Counted from the stretch's first letter, positions 16,248 through 26,113 are shown. The stretch is DNA of 64,000 nt from Halovenus halobia (GCF_051414135.1 NZ_JBLKOA010000002.1:310001-374000), one strand, 5' to 3'. Notes: generated from the sequence alone by a model not told the origin. A program made the numbers and translations.

Positions 16248-16736
16248 ATGGACCTCTCCGACGAAGTCGTGGAGTTACTCCGCGAGAACGCACGATACAG
16301 CGTCGAGGATATCGCCCGCCAGACCGACAGCGACCCGTCGGAGGTCGAGGCCGCAATCGAAGACCTCGAAGACGATGGTGTCATCGTGGGCTACCGCGCG
16401 GTTGTCGACCGCGACAAACTCGAAAACGAGACGATTCGGGCCGTCGTCGAACTGAACGTCACGCTCGACCGCGAGACCAGTTACGACGACGTTGCCGAAC
16501 GAATCGCCAAGTTCCCCAACGTCGAAGCGCTGCATCTCGTCAGCGGCGACTTCGACTTCAAGATGGAAGTCGAGGGCGACTCGATGAGCGAGGTGTCGAA
16601 TTTCATCAGCAACAAGGTCGCGCCCGTTCCCGAAATCACGCAGACGGTTACGCACTACGTGATGACCACCTACAAAGAGCAGGGCATCGAGTTCGGTGAC
16701 GGCAGCGACGACGACCGACTCTCCGTGTCACCATGA
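16248..16736 (+). CDS. Lrp/AsnC family transcription regulator
   Basis: 162 residues. An N-terminal winged helix (MDLSDEVVELLRENARYSVE, SDPSEVEAAIEDLEDDGVI) is followed by a RAM-type ligand domain (about residues 65-145, VEALHLVSGDFDFKMEVEG). Members bind amino acids and assemble as dimers or octamers. Its stop overlaps the start of the aminotransferase gene by four bases, so it probably regulates that operon or senses its substrate. Confidence 0.9.
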   Translation: MDLSDEVVELLRENARYSVEDIARQTDSDPSEVEAAIEDLEDDGVIVGYRAVVDRDKLENETIRAVVELNVTLDRETSYDDVAERIAKFPNVEALHLVSGDFDFKMEVEGDSMSEVSNFISNKVAPVPEITQTVTHYVMTTYKEQGIEFGDGSDDDRLSVSP

Positions 16737-17872
16737 AAATCGCAGACCGCGTCGAACAGGTGCCTCCGTCGGGCATCCGTCGGTTTTTCGAGCTCGCAGA
16801 GGAGATGGACGACATCATCTCGCTGGGGGTCGGTGAGCCTGACTTCTCGGCACCGTGGGCCGCCCGTGACGCCGCAATCACCTCCCTCGAACAGGGCAAG
16901 ACCTCCTACACTGCGAACCGGGGCAAACGCGAACTCCGGGAACTGATCGGAGAGACGATGGACGACAGCTACGACCTCTCCTACGACCCCGACGAGCAGA
17001 TTCTCGTCACTGCGGGCGCAAGTGAGGCACTCGACCTTGCCTTCCGGACCGTAATCGAGCCGGGTGACAAGGTTGCGGTTGCACAGCCCTGTTATGTCTC
17101 CTATTCGCCGGGCGTGACCTTCGCCGGCGGCGAAGTCTGTCCGGTTCGGACCCGCCGCGAGGACGATTTCAAACTCACCTACGAGGTACTCGAGGAAAGC
17201 GGTGCGGCCGACGCCGAGGCGCTGGTCTACTGCTACCCCAACAACCCGACCGGGGCAACGATGACGCGCGACGAACTCCAGGAGGTTGCCACGTTCGCGC
17301 GCGAGCACGATTTGACTGTGCTCTCAGACGAGATTTATGCCGGGCTTAGCTACGAGGACGAGCACACCTCGATTGCCACGCTTCCAGGAATGCGCGAGCG
17401 GACCATCGTCTTCAACGGGTTCTCGAAAGAGTACGCGATGACCGGCCTGCGGTTGGGCTACGCGCTCGGCCCGACAGAGGCAATTACGGCGATGAACCGC
17501 ATCCACCAGTACACGATGCTGTCGGCGCCAACAACCGCACAGTACGCCGCAATCGAAGCACTGGAGTCCTCTGACGACGCTGTCGAGGAGATGCGCACGC
17601 AGTACAACCGCCGCCGGAAACTGGTTCTCTCGCGGTTCGAGGAGATGGGCCTGGACTGTTTCCGTGCGAAAGGAGCCTTCTATGCCTTCCCGGCCTGTCC
17701 GTGGGACGACGGCCACGAGTTCGCGGAGGCGCTGCTCGAAGAGACCAAAGTTGCCGTCGTGCCGGGTGCGGTGTTCGGCGAGGGCGGCGAGGGGCACCTC
17801 CGCGTCTCCTACGCGACGGGGATGGAGGACCTGAAGGAGGCGCTGGACCGTATCGAGCAATTCATCGAGTGA
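16733..17872 (+). CDS. Class I/II PLP aminotransferase
   Basis: 379 residues. Fold type I aminotransferase: SLGVGEPDF near the N-terminus, YCYPNNPTGATM with the Asn that contacts the PLP ring, SDEIYAGLSY with the Asp, the Schiff-base lysine Lys232 in FNGFSKEYAM, and the carboxylate-binding Arg in HLRVSYAT. It is most like aspartate or aromatic aminotransferases; substrate specificity is not readable. Translationally coupled to the Lrp gene. Confidence 0.9.
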   Translation: MKIADRVEQVPPSGIRRFFELAEEMDDIISLGVGEPDFSAPWAARDAAITSLEQGKTSYTANRGKRELRELIGETMDDSYDLSYDPDEQILVTAGASEALDLAFRTVIEPGDKVAVAQPCYVSYSPGVTFAGGEVCPVRTRREDDFKLTYEVLEESGAADAEALVYCYPNNPTGATMTRDELQEVATFAREHDLTVLSDEIYAGLSYEDEHTSIATLPGMRERTIVFNGFSKEYAMTGLRLGYALGPTEAITAMNRIHQYTMLSAPTTAQYAAIEALESSDDAVEEMRTQYNRRRKLVLSRFEEMGLDCFRAKGAFYAFPACPWDDGHEFAEALLEETKVAVVPGAVFGEGGEGHLRVSYATGMEDLKEALDRIEQFIE

Positions 17873-18052
17873 TACTGGCGGGTATCGCTCAGTCAACGGT
17901 TTGGAGAAACAGCGAGACGGAACCGCCGTTTCCCCGCTCACACCGCCGATAGGTTGGTCCTATCCAGACAGTATTTGTTGTATATAAATTCTCGTAAACA
18001 AGAACGCAATTCCCGCAAAGTTTTTTCGTCTGTTTACAGTAGGAGTTCTGTA
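17873..18052 (+). promoter_or_regulatory. Promoter and leader of the pilus operon
   Basis: TATATAAA (17981-17988) is a strong TATA element. The implied start (~18012) leaves a leader of about 40 bases with an AGGAG ribosome binding site (18041-18045) eight bases before the ATG at 18053. A leader with a ribosome binding site is unlike most genes in this window. Confidence 0.6.
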
Positions 18053-20626
18053 ATGGCAATAGACGAAACGGGAGGGTCAGATGACGATAGCGGTTCCGGG
18101 GTGGGTGTTCGCTTCGACGAGGGAGTTACTGTCGGGGAGTACTCGTGGAGCGATTTTCGCCGAGAAGAACACGACGAAGGACGATTCGACCGAAGCAAGT
18201 ATCTCGGCTTCGACCCGCGGGACACAGCACGGCACGTACAGGCCGGGGCAAGCGGCGCAAAGACACTCAACGAGATTGTCGAGCACTACCGCGACCCCGG
18301 AAGCCATGGTGTCGTCAGGGGACAGTACACGTGGGAACACTTCAAACAGGAGTACTACTACGACGACGAGGGACTGCCGCCGCGGAAGGACGGCGAGAAG
18401 GTCCCCTTCGAGCCCGAGGAGTATCTCGGCTTCGAGCCCGAACAGACCGAGAATCGACTGAGTGCGGCCGGCGACAAGGCGTCAGCACTGGCTGACCTCG
18501 TCGACGAGCGCACGATCAATGTCAACGAAGAGGTTGACGAGGACGCGTTCTTTTCGACACGCGAGGGCGGCGTCACCGTTGCGAACCGGTACGATATGGA
18601 GAAAGCAGTGCCGATGGAGAAAAAGACCCACTTCATCGAGCAGGACCGCTACTGGGTAAACAAGCCCTACGCGTTCATTATCATCTTCAAATCGCAGAAA
18701 GAAAACGAGATCAAGTACTACGTCATCGAGCCACATTTCAATTCTATCGAAGACGAACTGCTCGACTTCCTGTCACAGAAACTCAAGACTGCGATCAAAT
18801 ACTCCGAAGACGAAGTGATCGTACAGGGGAGTGAGTCCGACCGCGCGGAGGTTATCCAGCGGGAGGCTGAACGATTGCTCCGGCGGTACGACCTGTACTC
18901 GGGGCGGTCCAGACAGGAACGGCAGTCCACGGCAGCAAACAACGGCGACGGCGGGCTGATGGCCTCGCTCAAGGGCGTCTTTGGTGGGGAAGACGAACAG
19001 CCGAGCGACGCCGCAACGAACGGAAGCGGTGAGACAGCAATCCAGGCCGCCGAGCGACAGCTCGAAGGGATTACTGTTCGGCCGGAACCAGAGATTGTCG
19101 CCGACGACCCCGAGACACTTTCCGAGTATCAGGTCGAAAAGCTACTCTACATTCTGAAACGCAACTTCATCGGCTACTCCAGAATCGACCCGATCAAACA
19201 CGACATCAACGTGGAGGATATTTCCTGTGACGGGTACAACAGCCGTGTCTTCGCCTATCACACCGACTACGAGCAGATTATTACGAACGTCAAACACGGC
19301 AAAGACGAACTGGACGACTTCGTCGTCAAACTCGCACAGCGGTCGGGCAAAGGTATCTCGAAACGCCAGCCACAGGTCGACGCCACCCTCCCGGATGGCT
19401 CGCGTGCCCAGTTGACCCTCGGTGCGGAAGTGTCCGACCACGGGACGAACTACACCATCCGTCAGTTCAAAGATGTGCCGTTCACCCCGGTCGACCTGAT
19501 CAACTGGAACACGTTCAACCTCGACGAGATGGCCTTCCTCTGGCTCTGTATCGAGAACCACAAATCGCTGATCTTCGCTGGTGGTACGGCGTCAGGGAAG
19601 ACGACGAGCCTGAACGCGGTGTCGCTGTTTATTCCGTCGAGTGCAAAGATCGTCTCTATCGAGGATACCCGCGAGGTCGAACTGCCACAGCGGAACTGGG
19701 TGGCAAGCGTGACCCGGCCCTCCTTCGGTGAAGACGATACCGGCGACGTCGACGAGTTCGACCTGCTGGAGGCCGCACTCCGACAGCGCCCAGACTATAT
19801 CGTGATGGGTGAGATTCGTGGTGAGGAGGGTCGAACGGCCTTCCAGGTCATGTCGACCGGTCACACCACCTACACCACCTTCCACGCCGACTCGGTGGGT
19901 GAGGTTATCAAGCGGTTCACCACGGACCCGATTAACGTCTCGAAGACGCTGTTTACCGCGCTGGACCTGGTCTCGATTCAGACCCAGACCCGTGTCGACG
20001 GCCACAAGGTTCGTCGAAACAAGGTGCTCACCGAAATCAACGAGTACTCGCCGGAGAACGACGAGATCAACGTCCGGGACGTCTACGAGTGGCGCGCCGA
20101 GACGGACAACTACATTCAGATGGGGTCGTCCTCGACCCTCGAAGAGATCAAGTTCGACCGCGGGTGGTCCGACGAACGACTCAACGAGGAGCTGTTCAAA
20201 CGAAAGACAGTCCTCGCGTACCTCATCCAGAACGGGCTGAACACCTACACAGAAGTGGCGGCGACTGTGCAGGCGTTCATCAACGACCCGGAAACTATCC
20301 TCGCAATCATCTCACAGGATAAGCTCGCGCGGTCACTCGAGGACCTCCGAGAGATGGAATCAGTCAAAATCAACGTCGACCCCGACGAGGAGGAACTCGT
20401 GCCGCGGCCAGACCCCGGCGACGAACTGGTCGACGAGACGAACGAGGTCCTCTCTCAGGCCGAACGCCTGCTTCAGCAGTACCGTGATAGGGAGACAGGT
20501 GACCTCGTGGCGGCGCTGTCGGGTGCCAACGACACCGAAGAGATCGAGGCCGACGCCGACGAAGGCGAGGAGTTCGACTTCGGTCAGTTCGTCCCGAAAG
20601 CAGGCTCGGAGGCTGAGGAGGAATGA
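18053..20626 (+). CDS. pilB3: Type IV pilus assembly ATPase, PilB3-like
   Basis: 857 residues starting MAIDETGGSDDD. Secretion ATPase of the GspE/TadA superfamily: Walker A GGTASGKTTS (Lys516), Asp box (SIEDTREVEL), Walker B VMGEIRGEEGRT and His box (STGHTTYTTFHADS). The N-terminal ~150 residues hold two copies of a motif pattern (YSWSDF...YLGFDP, about 29-78, and YTWEHF...YLGFEP, about 91-152). It powers extension of type IV pili at the cytoplasmic face with the PilC-like platform whose gene overlaps by four bases. Confidence 0.93.
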   Translation: MAIDETGGSDDDSGSGVGVRFDEGVTVGEYSWSDFRREEHDEGRFDRSKYLGFDPRDTARHVQAGASGAKTLNEIVEHYRDPGSHGVVRGQYTWEHFKQEYYYDDEGLPPRKDGEKVPFEPEEYLGFEPEQTENRLSAAGDKASALADLVDERTINVNEEVDEDAFFSTREGGVTVANRYDMEKAVPMEKKTHFIEQDRYWVNKPYAFIIIFKSQKENEIKYYVIEPHFNSIEDELLDFLSQKLKTAIKYSEDEVIVQGSESDRAEVIQREAERLLRRYDLYSGRSRQERQSTAANNGDGGLMASLKGVFGGEDEQPSDAATNGSGETAIQAAERQLEGITVRPEPEIVADDPETLSEYQVEKLLYILKRNFIGYSRIDPIKHDINVEDISCDGYNSRVFAYHTDYEQIITNVKHGKDELDDFVVKLAQRSGKGISKRQPQVDATLPDGSRAQLTLGAEVSDHGTNYTIRQFKDVPFTPVDLINWNTFNLDEMAFLWLCIENHKSLIFAGGTASGKTTSLNAVSLFIPSSAKIVSIEDTREVELPQRNWVASVTRPSFGEDDTGDVDEFDLLEAALRQRPDYIVMGEIRGEEGRTAFQVMSTGHTTYTTFHADSVGEVIKRFTTDPINVSKTLFTALDLVSIQTQTRVDGHKVRRNKVLTEINEYSPENDEINVRDVYEWRAETDNYIQMGSSSTLEEIKFDRGWSDERLNEELFKRKTVLAYLIQNGLNTYTEVAATVQAFINDPETILAIISQDKLARSLEDLREMESVKINVDPDEEELVPRPDPGDELVDETNEVLSQAERLLQQYRDRETGDLVAALSGANDTEEIEADADEGEEFDFGQFVPKAGSEAEEE

Positions 20627-22767
20627 GCATCGAGACCAAGGAAGCACAGACAGAGGAAGCCCGCCAGGATAGCTCGCTGGGCGGGCGATTCTATCCGCTG
20701 TACAAGCGACTGTTCAACGAGGATAGTGACTTCGTCAGCGGTGTCGAGAAGAAACTCGCACAGGCCCGGATGGCCGACAACGTCGAACTGTTCATCTCGC
20801 GTGCGCTTGCCGTCGGGCTTATCGCCGGACTTGGACTGTGGATTCTCGGCATGTTGCTTGGCTATCTCTTCCTCCAGATCGTCGGCTGGGAAGGACTCGT
20901 CCCGTTGCCCGACGCGCTCTCGCAGGTGGTGGATATCATCCGTGAACCAGCAATTTTGATCGTGTCCGGGCTGATATTCGGTTCCATTGGGTTCGCAATC
21001 GGGTTCGGGTCACTGATCTCGGTGCCGTATTTCCGGTCCGGTGCGCGCGAGCGTGAGATCAACATTTTGCTCGCGGACTCAGTGTCGTTCATGTACGCGC
21101 TGTCAGTCGGGGGGATGAACCAGCTGGAGATTCTCCGGGCGATGGCCAAGGCCGACGACACGTATGGTGAGGTGGCAAAGGAGTTCCAATCGATTGTTCT
21201 CGAAACGGAGTATTTCGATACAGATTATCGGACTGCAATACGAAATCAAGCGCTGGAAACGCCCAGCGATGAGCTTTCACAGTTCCTGACCGATATGCTG
21301 TCGATTGTCGACTCCGGGGGTGACATGACCGACTTCCTCGAAGACCAGAAGAACAAACAGCTCCGGACCGCCCAGCAGGAGCAGAAAAAACAGCTCGACA
21401 CGCTAGAGCTGTTCGGCGAGATGTACATGACGCTGTCGCTGTTCCCACTGCTTTTGATCATTATTCTGGTGATCATGGGACTCATGGGCGGCGGACTCGA
21501 CCGATTCCTGCTAAATGGGACGGTGTATGGCCTGATTCCACTGATTGGGGCGGCCTTTCTGATTCTCGTCTCGACGGTCACACAGGACGAACTCGGTGAC
21601 GGGTATCTGCGCCCAGAGGCCGACGAGGCGTTCACTGTCGAAGAAGGGATTGGCGTGTTCAACCCCGGACTCGTCGAAGAGTACACCGGCGACAAGAAGG
21701 TGTTCGACCAGATCAAGCGCCGTGAAGGAACCCACGAACTGATGGAGATTCTCCGGTCGCCACACCTCTTTTTCAAAGACCACCCGAAGATGATTCTCCT
21801 GATCACGACGCCGCTGACTGCGCTCGTGATGATCGGGCTGGTGGTGTCGGGGAGCGCACCGACATCGGTTGGCGGAATTCAGGACAGCCCGGTCTGGGGG
21901 ACGTTCGTCTGGATGTATCTCCCGATCTACATGAACATGTTGCCGCTCGCAGTCTTCCACGAGTGGAATGTCATCTCGCGGAAAGGCATTCTCGGGAACC
22001 TCTCAGAGAACCTGCGGAAACTCGCGAGCGCGAACGACACTGGAATGACGCTGCTGGAGTCGATCAGAACCGTCTCTGACACCTCCTCGGGGAAACTCTC
22101 CGACGAGTTCGAGACCATGCACGCGAAGGTGAACTACGGGACGAGTCTGAAAGACGCTATGCGGGAGTTCAACAACAAATACCACCTCCCGCGACTCGCC
22201 AGAACTGTGAAACTCATCAGCGAGGCACAGGAGGCGTCGAGTCAGATTCAGGACGTGCTCTCGACAGCGGCGGTGGCCTCGGAGAATCAGGATGAAATCG
22301 CCCGAGAGCGGAAGGCCCGAACGCGGATGCAGATGGTCATTATCATCATGACCTTCCTGACGTTGCTTGCGGTGATGGGGCTACTGCGCGTGCAGTTCCT
22401 CGACACGATGGCGAACCTGGGCAGCACTGGCGGCGGCAGTGAGGGCGCCTCCGGCGAGTTCGGGGCAGATATCGATACTGGCTATCTCTCGATGGTCTTC
22501 TTCCACGCGGTGACGCTGCAGGCTGTCGTCTCCTCGTTCATCGCGGGTTACATCAGAAGTGTCGAACTGATGGCCGGGCTGAAATACGCCGTCATCCTGG
22601 CGACGATAACGCTGATCACGTGGACGATCGTCGAGCAGATCTCGAGCGCGAACAGTTCCGAATCGGCAACCGCCCTGCTCCTGCTCGTGACACCGGCCGG
22701 CCGGACGGTCGTGACCAGAGCAAGTCAAAAGATTGAAAAGATACGAGCGAGTCACCCCGAGTCATGA
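20623..22767 (+). CDS. pilC3: Pilus platform membrane protein, PilC3/TadC-like
   Basis: 714 residues. Two GspF/TadC-type units, about residues 150-330 and 450-620, each preceding paired membrane spans (for example SVSFMYALSVGGMNQLEILR and ANDTGMTLLESIRTVSD); about eight or nine membrane segments in total. It is the cytoplasmic membrane platform driven by the ATPase encoded upstream. Four-base overlaps on both sides (20623-20626 and 22764-22767) show tight coupling with the ATPase and the first pilin-like gene. Confidence 0.92.
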   Translation: MSIETKEAQTEEARQDSSLGGRFYPLYKRLFNEDSDFVSGVEKKLAQARMADNVELFISRALAVGLIAGLGLWILGMLLGYLFLQIVGWEGLVPLPDALSQVVDIIREPAILIVSGLIFGSIGFAIGFGSLISVPYFRSGAREREINILLADSVSFMYALSVGGMNQLEILRAMAKADDTYGEVAKEFQSIVLETEYFDTDYRTAIRNQALETPSDELSQFLTDMLSIVDSGGDMTDFLEDQKNKQLRTAQQEQKKQLDTLELFGEMYMTLSLFPLLLIIILVIMGLMGGGLDRFLLNGTVYGLIPLIGAAFLILVSTVTQDELGDGYLRPEADEAFTVEEGIGVFNPGLVEEYTGDKKVFDQIKRREGTHELMEILRSPHLFFKDHPKMILLITTPLTALVMIGLVVSGSAPTSVGGIQDSPVWGTFVWMYLPIYMNMLPLAVFHEWNVISRKGILGNLSENLRKLASANDTGMTLLESIRTVSDTSSGKLSDEFETMHAKVNYGTSLKDAMREFNNKYHLPRLARTVKLISEAQEASSQIQDVLSTAAVASENQDEIARERKARTRMQMVIIIMTFLTLLAVMGLLRVQFLDTMANLGSTGGGSEGASGEFGADIDTGYLSMVFFHAVTLQAVVSSFIAGYIRSVELMAGLKYAVILATITLITWTIVEQISSANSSESATALLLLVTPAGRTVVTRASQKIEKIRASHPES

Positions 22768-23198
22768 ACCAGCGGGGACAGACAGCGTACGATTACCTCT
22801 TGGGGATCGTACTGCTATTGGTCGCGATTATTACGGCGCTATCACTGTTCCCGCAGGTATTCGGCCCCTTCGTCGACCCGGTATCGGCAGACAAAGAGAA
22901 GATGGCCGACCGAGTCGCCGAAGAAGTGCTCGAAGATAACGCAACAGTGGCGGGTGATAGGACGCTCAACGTGAGCGGACTGGACGGTGACGACGACTAC
23001 GTGGAGGGGCTGAAAAAACGGGCGGGGGTGAACGAGTATCGCAGCCTCAATATTACCGTACAAACGCGGACGAAAACGATTGCACAGGCCGGCGACGAGC
23101 GACTTGGGAACGAACCGTCGGCCACGACCGTACGGACGGTGCGGACAACCGGCGGTCCGTGCGAGTATGGGTGCCAACTCGTAGTCTGGGTGTGGTGA
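22764..23198 (+). CDS. Pilin-like protein 1
   Basis: 144 residues. N-terminus MNQRGQTAYDYLLGIVLLLVAI: a short charged leader, a possible prepilin peptidase site after RG, then a hydrophobic segment as in archaeal type IV pilins. The rest is a small soluble domain with two cysteines close to the end (GGPCEYGCQLV), which could form a disulfide outside the cell. It is probably a minor pilin of the PilB3/PilC3 system; no known family could be named with certainty. Confidence 0.7.
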   Translation: MNQRGQTAYDYLLGIVLLLVAIITALSLFPQVFGPFVDPVSADKEKMADRVAEEVLEDNATVAGDRTLNVSGLDGDDDYVEGLKKRAGVNEYRSLNITVQTRTKTIAQAGDERLGNEPSATTVRTVRTTGGPCEYGCQLVVWVW

Positions 23199-23200
23199 CA

Positions 23201-23794
23201 ATGCAACCGATGGAACACGACAGACGGGGACAAGCGTACGCTCTGGAAGGGATTATTGGTGCGATTATCGTCATCTCGGCGCTGGTACTGGGACTGCAAG
23301 CAGTCGATATCGCGCCGTGGACCGGCAACCAGGAGTTCGGTAGTTCCGAAACCCGAGCCGAGGTTACAGATACGCTGGCCGTGGCCGAAGACGTTGGTGC
23401 ATTACAGACGGCAGTGACATGTGTCGACGCTGACGGCAACCCTCATCCAGAGGTCGCGGCAGCCGACGCTAACGTAACCGAGTTCGGACCGGTGTTGAAT
23501 CAAACACTCAAAGGCCAGTACACCTACCGGATTAGTATCACGTATCCCACAGCCAGCGGGTACGAAAGCAAGCAGATCGGGCCACGACCGCCGCTGGCAG
23601 ATGTCGACACAGTGAGCGCGTCGCGGTATCTCACGCTGTCGGAGACCGACCCGGTCTACGAGGTCGAAGACGGACGGTGTCGACAGGTCGGGACCCTCGG
23701 TGAGGACGATGACGATATCTACCTCGATGACCAGAATCCGTCGAGTGACGAGCACGTCTATGCGATTGTCAGGGTCAGGGTGGTCGCATGGTGA
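23201..23794 (+). CDS. Pilin-like protein 2
   Basis: 197 residues. RRGQAYALEGIIGAIIVISA is a pilin-like N-terminus (basic leader, GQ junction, hydrophobic helix). The ectodomain is Asp/Glu rich with two cysteines (near VTCVDA and DGRCRQ). An alternative ATG at 23210 (MEHDRRGQ) would give a shorter leader. It begins three bases after the previous stop and its end overlaps the next gene by seven bases. Confidence 0.68.
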   Translation: MQPMEHDRRGQAYALEGIIGAIIVISALVLGLQAVDIAPWTGNQEFGSSETRAEVTDTLAVAEDVGALQTAVTCVDADGNPHPEVAAADANVTEFGPVLNQTLKGQYTYRISITYPTASGYESKQIGPRPPLADVDTVSASRYLTLSETDPVYEVEDGRCRQVGTLGEDDDDIYLDDQNPSSDEHVYAIVRVRVVAW

Positions 23795-24666
23795 ACAGTC
23801 ACCGCGAGCGGGGGCAGTTAGTCCTGATCGCAGCCATCCTGGTTGCGACAGCTATTCTCGGGGCAGTCGTGTTGTTGAATGCCGTCCACTCCTCGCCGAA
23901 CGTGAAGGCACAGAGTGACGCCCAGAGCCTCTCGGACACAGAACAGATGACTGAACAACTCCACCACCACGTCCGGAAGCTGTTCTTTGCCACGAGTACG
24001 GGCGATGGGGAGAAACAACAGCCGTACGCCGAGATTGGAGCGCTTGGGCCAAACGTCACGGCGTACAACGCACAGTTGGGGACGTTTGTTTCCAGAGAGA
24101 AACCAGTAGTTACCAACGTCACATACCTCGGCGGTGCGGAGGGTGACTTCGTCGCCGGGTCAATCCCGAGCCTCGTTCCGGAACAGGTGATTGACGATGC
24201 CGAGTCAATCCCATACCTGCGGGTCAACGCCTCAGATTCACAGCAACCGGTCGAAATCGATATCACTGGCTCCGGCGGGACAAACAAGCGAGTTGTACTC
24301 GATGGGGCGAATACAGAATATGGAGAAACCGGGAGTCTCCAGGACTGTTCGCTGTCTCCCGGGCGGGCAACGCTCATATTGACCCATGGGAGTGGTGAGA
24401 TTCGCGGCGCTACTGGTGGCCTGTGTCAGTTCACGCTGTACGAACGCGGCGAACTCGACACCTATACTATCGAGATCGGCGGCACCGGGACTGGCGACGG
24501 TACGTTCAACGTCAGCGGTGTTCGCGACGGCAGCGACGTCGCTGAGCCTGGGTTCGCAGTCCGCGAGCGAAACGTCATCGTTAACCCGACGGTCGAAATC
24601 TCCTATCAGACGCCGAGTGTTGCCTACGAGAGCGAGTATACACTGTTCACGGGGGCCGACGAATGA
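23788..24666 (+). CDS. Pilin-like protein 3
   Basis: 292 residues. HRERGQLVLIAAILVATAIL is the signal and membrane helix; this variant with RGQLVLIAA is typical of haloarchaeal pilin-like proteins encoded beside pilC3. The ectodomain has repeated beta-rich stretches and two cysteines (DCSLSPGR and GLCQFTLY) that could pair. The start overlaps the end of the previous gene by seven bases; the stop overlaps the next start by four. Confidence 0.68.
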   Translation: MVNSHRERGQLVLIAAILVATAILGAVVLLNAVHSSPNVKAQSDAQSLSDTEQMTEQLHHHVRKLFFATSTGDGEKQQPYAEIGALGPNVTAYNAQLGTFVSREKPVVTNVTYLGGAEGDFVAGSIPSLVPEQVIDDAESIPYLRVNASDSQQPVEIDITGSGGTNKRVVLDGANTEYGETGSLQDCSLSPGRATLILTHGSGEIRGATGGLCQFTLYERGELDTYTIEIGGTGTGDGTFNVSGVRDGSDVAEPGFAVRERNVIVNPTVEISYQTPSVAYESEYTLFTGADE

Positions 24667-25106
24667 ACGGAGACACGCGCGCAGTATCAGTCGCAATCAC
24701 GCACGCACTGACAGTCGCTATCTCGACGGTATTAGTCTCTGGACTCATCATCGGTGCGGGAACGTTGCTCGAATCGCAACAGCAAAACGTCGGTGAGCAG
24801 CAACTCCGGGAAATCGGAAGTGACGCCGCGAGCTATATCAATACCTTCGACCGACTGAACGCAACCGGCGATAATGTCAATGTCTCGGTCAAGCCCGAGT
24901 ATCCCGAGCGAATCGCCGGGTCGTTCCGGTACACGATACAGCTCAACAACGACAGTCTCGTGGTGCGGTCTACGCAGTTGGGCCGCTCAGTGGAGTTTCC
25001 GATAGAGACAGAGACAGAGATTGGCCCGTCCGGTATCAGCGGTGCAGACGCCGAAATCAACCTCTGTGAGGGCGAAGAAATCAAACTGGGGGAGTGTGAC
25101 ATATGA
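24663..25106 (+). CDS. Pilin-like protein 4
   Basis: 147 residues. NGDTRAVSVAITHALTVAIS is a classical haloarchaeal pilin start (RAVS-type cleavage region followed by a hydrophobic helix). Ectodomain ends with two nearby cysteines (INLCEGEEIKLGECDI). Overlaps both neighbours by four bases. Likely a minor pilin. Confidence 0.7.
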   Translation: MNGDTRAVSVAITHALTVAISTVLVSGLIIGAGTLLESQQQNVGEQQLREIGSDAASYINTFDRLNATGDNVNVSVKPEYPERIAGSFRYTIQLNNDSLVVRSTQLGRSVEFPIETETEIGPSGISGADAEINLCEGEEIKLGECDI

Positions 25107-25948
25107 GCAGACGAACTGACAGTAGCCGCGGGGTGTCCGATGTGGTGGCGTTCGTGCTCACCTTCTCGATTATCATCACCGGCGTCGGCGTCGTTTCGAC
25201 GGGCGGCTTCGACCAACTCACCGAGTTTACCGCCGACCAGCAAGTTGACAACGGCGAACGTGGGATGGAGGCGGCGGCCGTTGCCGTCGATGACGTTCAC
25301 CGGAGTAACGACACCTACCGCGAGTTCGACCTCTCACTGAGCGGCGGGAATATCTGGTTCAACGAGACAGCGTTGACACTCAAGACACCGACCGGAGACC
25401 CCAATCTCACGGAGCTTGGTGGGACAAGCAACAAGGCTCGAATCGAACTCAACGCACTCGAACACCGGTTCGACCTCAGCGATGAGACAGTGAATATTGC
25501 CTACGAAGGCGGCGGTGTCTTCCGCTCTGATACTGCTCGGGCGCGATACGAACCGGGAATCAAAGTCGACGGTGATACCGCAATCGTCTCGTTGGTCAAC
25601 CTGACCACCGACGAGAGCATCGACCGCTCGGGAGCATACAGGCCCGATATCACGCTCGACCCAACCTCCGTTCCACAGCGCTCGCCGGTATCGACAGACC
25701 GACAATTTGTCAGCTTTAGCGCCAAATGGCAGGATCAAAAACGAGTCTACGAAACCAGTGCCGACGACCTCGAAATCGACGTTTCAGACACAGCCTATCC
25801 ACGCCAGTGGGGATACTTCTTCGAGGAAATCGAATCTGGAAGTTGGGACAATACCAACAACGTCTACAGCTTCGGGCCAGATGTCGAAACCGTCGTTATC
25901 CGAGTGTCGACCATCGAACTGGCAATTCTCCCACGCCGGACACTGTGA
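25103..25948 (+). CDS. Pilin-like protein 5
   Basis: 281 residues. SSRGVSDVVAFVLTFSIIIT is a pilin-like N-terminus (RGVS motif then hydrophobic helix). The larger ectodomain is beta-rich and has no cysteine that I can see. Resembles the haloarchaeal pilin-like proteins (DUF7289-type) that close such operons. The four-base overlap with the preceding gene ends an unbroken run of coupled frames from pilB3. Confidence 0.7.
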   Translation: MSRRTDSSRGVSDVVAFVLTFSIIITGVGVVSTGGFDQLTEFTADQQVDNGERGMEAAAVAVDDVHRSNDTYREFDLSLSGGNIWFNETALTLKTPTGDPNLTELGGTSNKARIELNALEHRFDLSDETVNIAYEGGGVFRSDTARARYEPGIKVDGDTAIVSLVNLTTDESIDRSGAYRPDITLDPTSVPQRSPVSTDRQFVSFSAKWQDQKRVYETSADDLEIDVSDTAYPRQWGYFFEEIESGSWDNTNNVYSFGPDVETVVIRVSTIELAILPRRTL

Positions 25949-26104
25949 CATCGTGTTTGCACAGTACCGCAGCCACCGGGAGTTGAAGCGATATGTGCTA
26001 ACGACTCCCACAAATTTTCGCAAATATCAGAAGTGAAATCAACAGATGGAGGGCAGGTCTTTCGACCAGAGGGGGTAATAAACAAAACTGAAACCAGACA
26101 ATGT

Positions 26105-26113
26105 ATTTTTAAA
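26105..26113 (+). promoter_or_regulatory. TATA box of the giant vWA pilin-like gene
   Basis: TTTTTAAAT lies 27-35 bases upstream of the ATG at 26140 inside a 190-base AT-rich gap. It indicates a separate, leaderless transcript for this gene and the PQQ gene after it. Confidence 0.6.
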
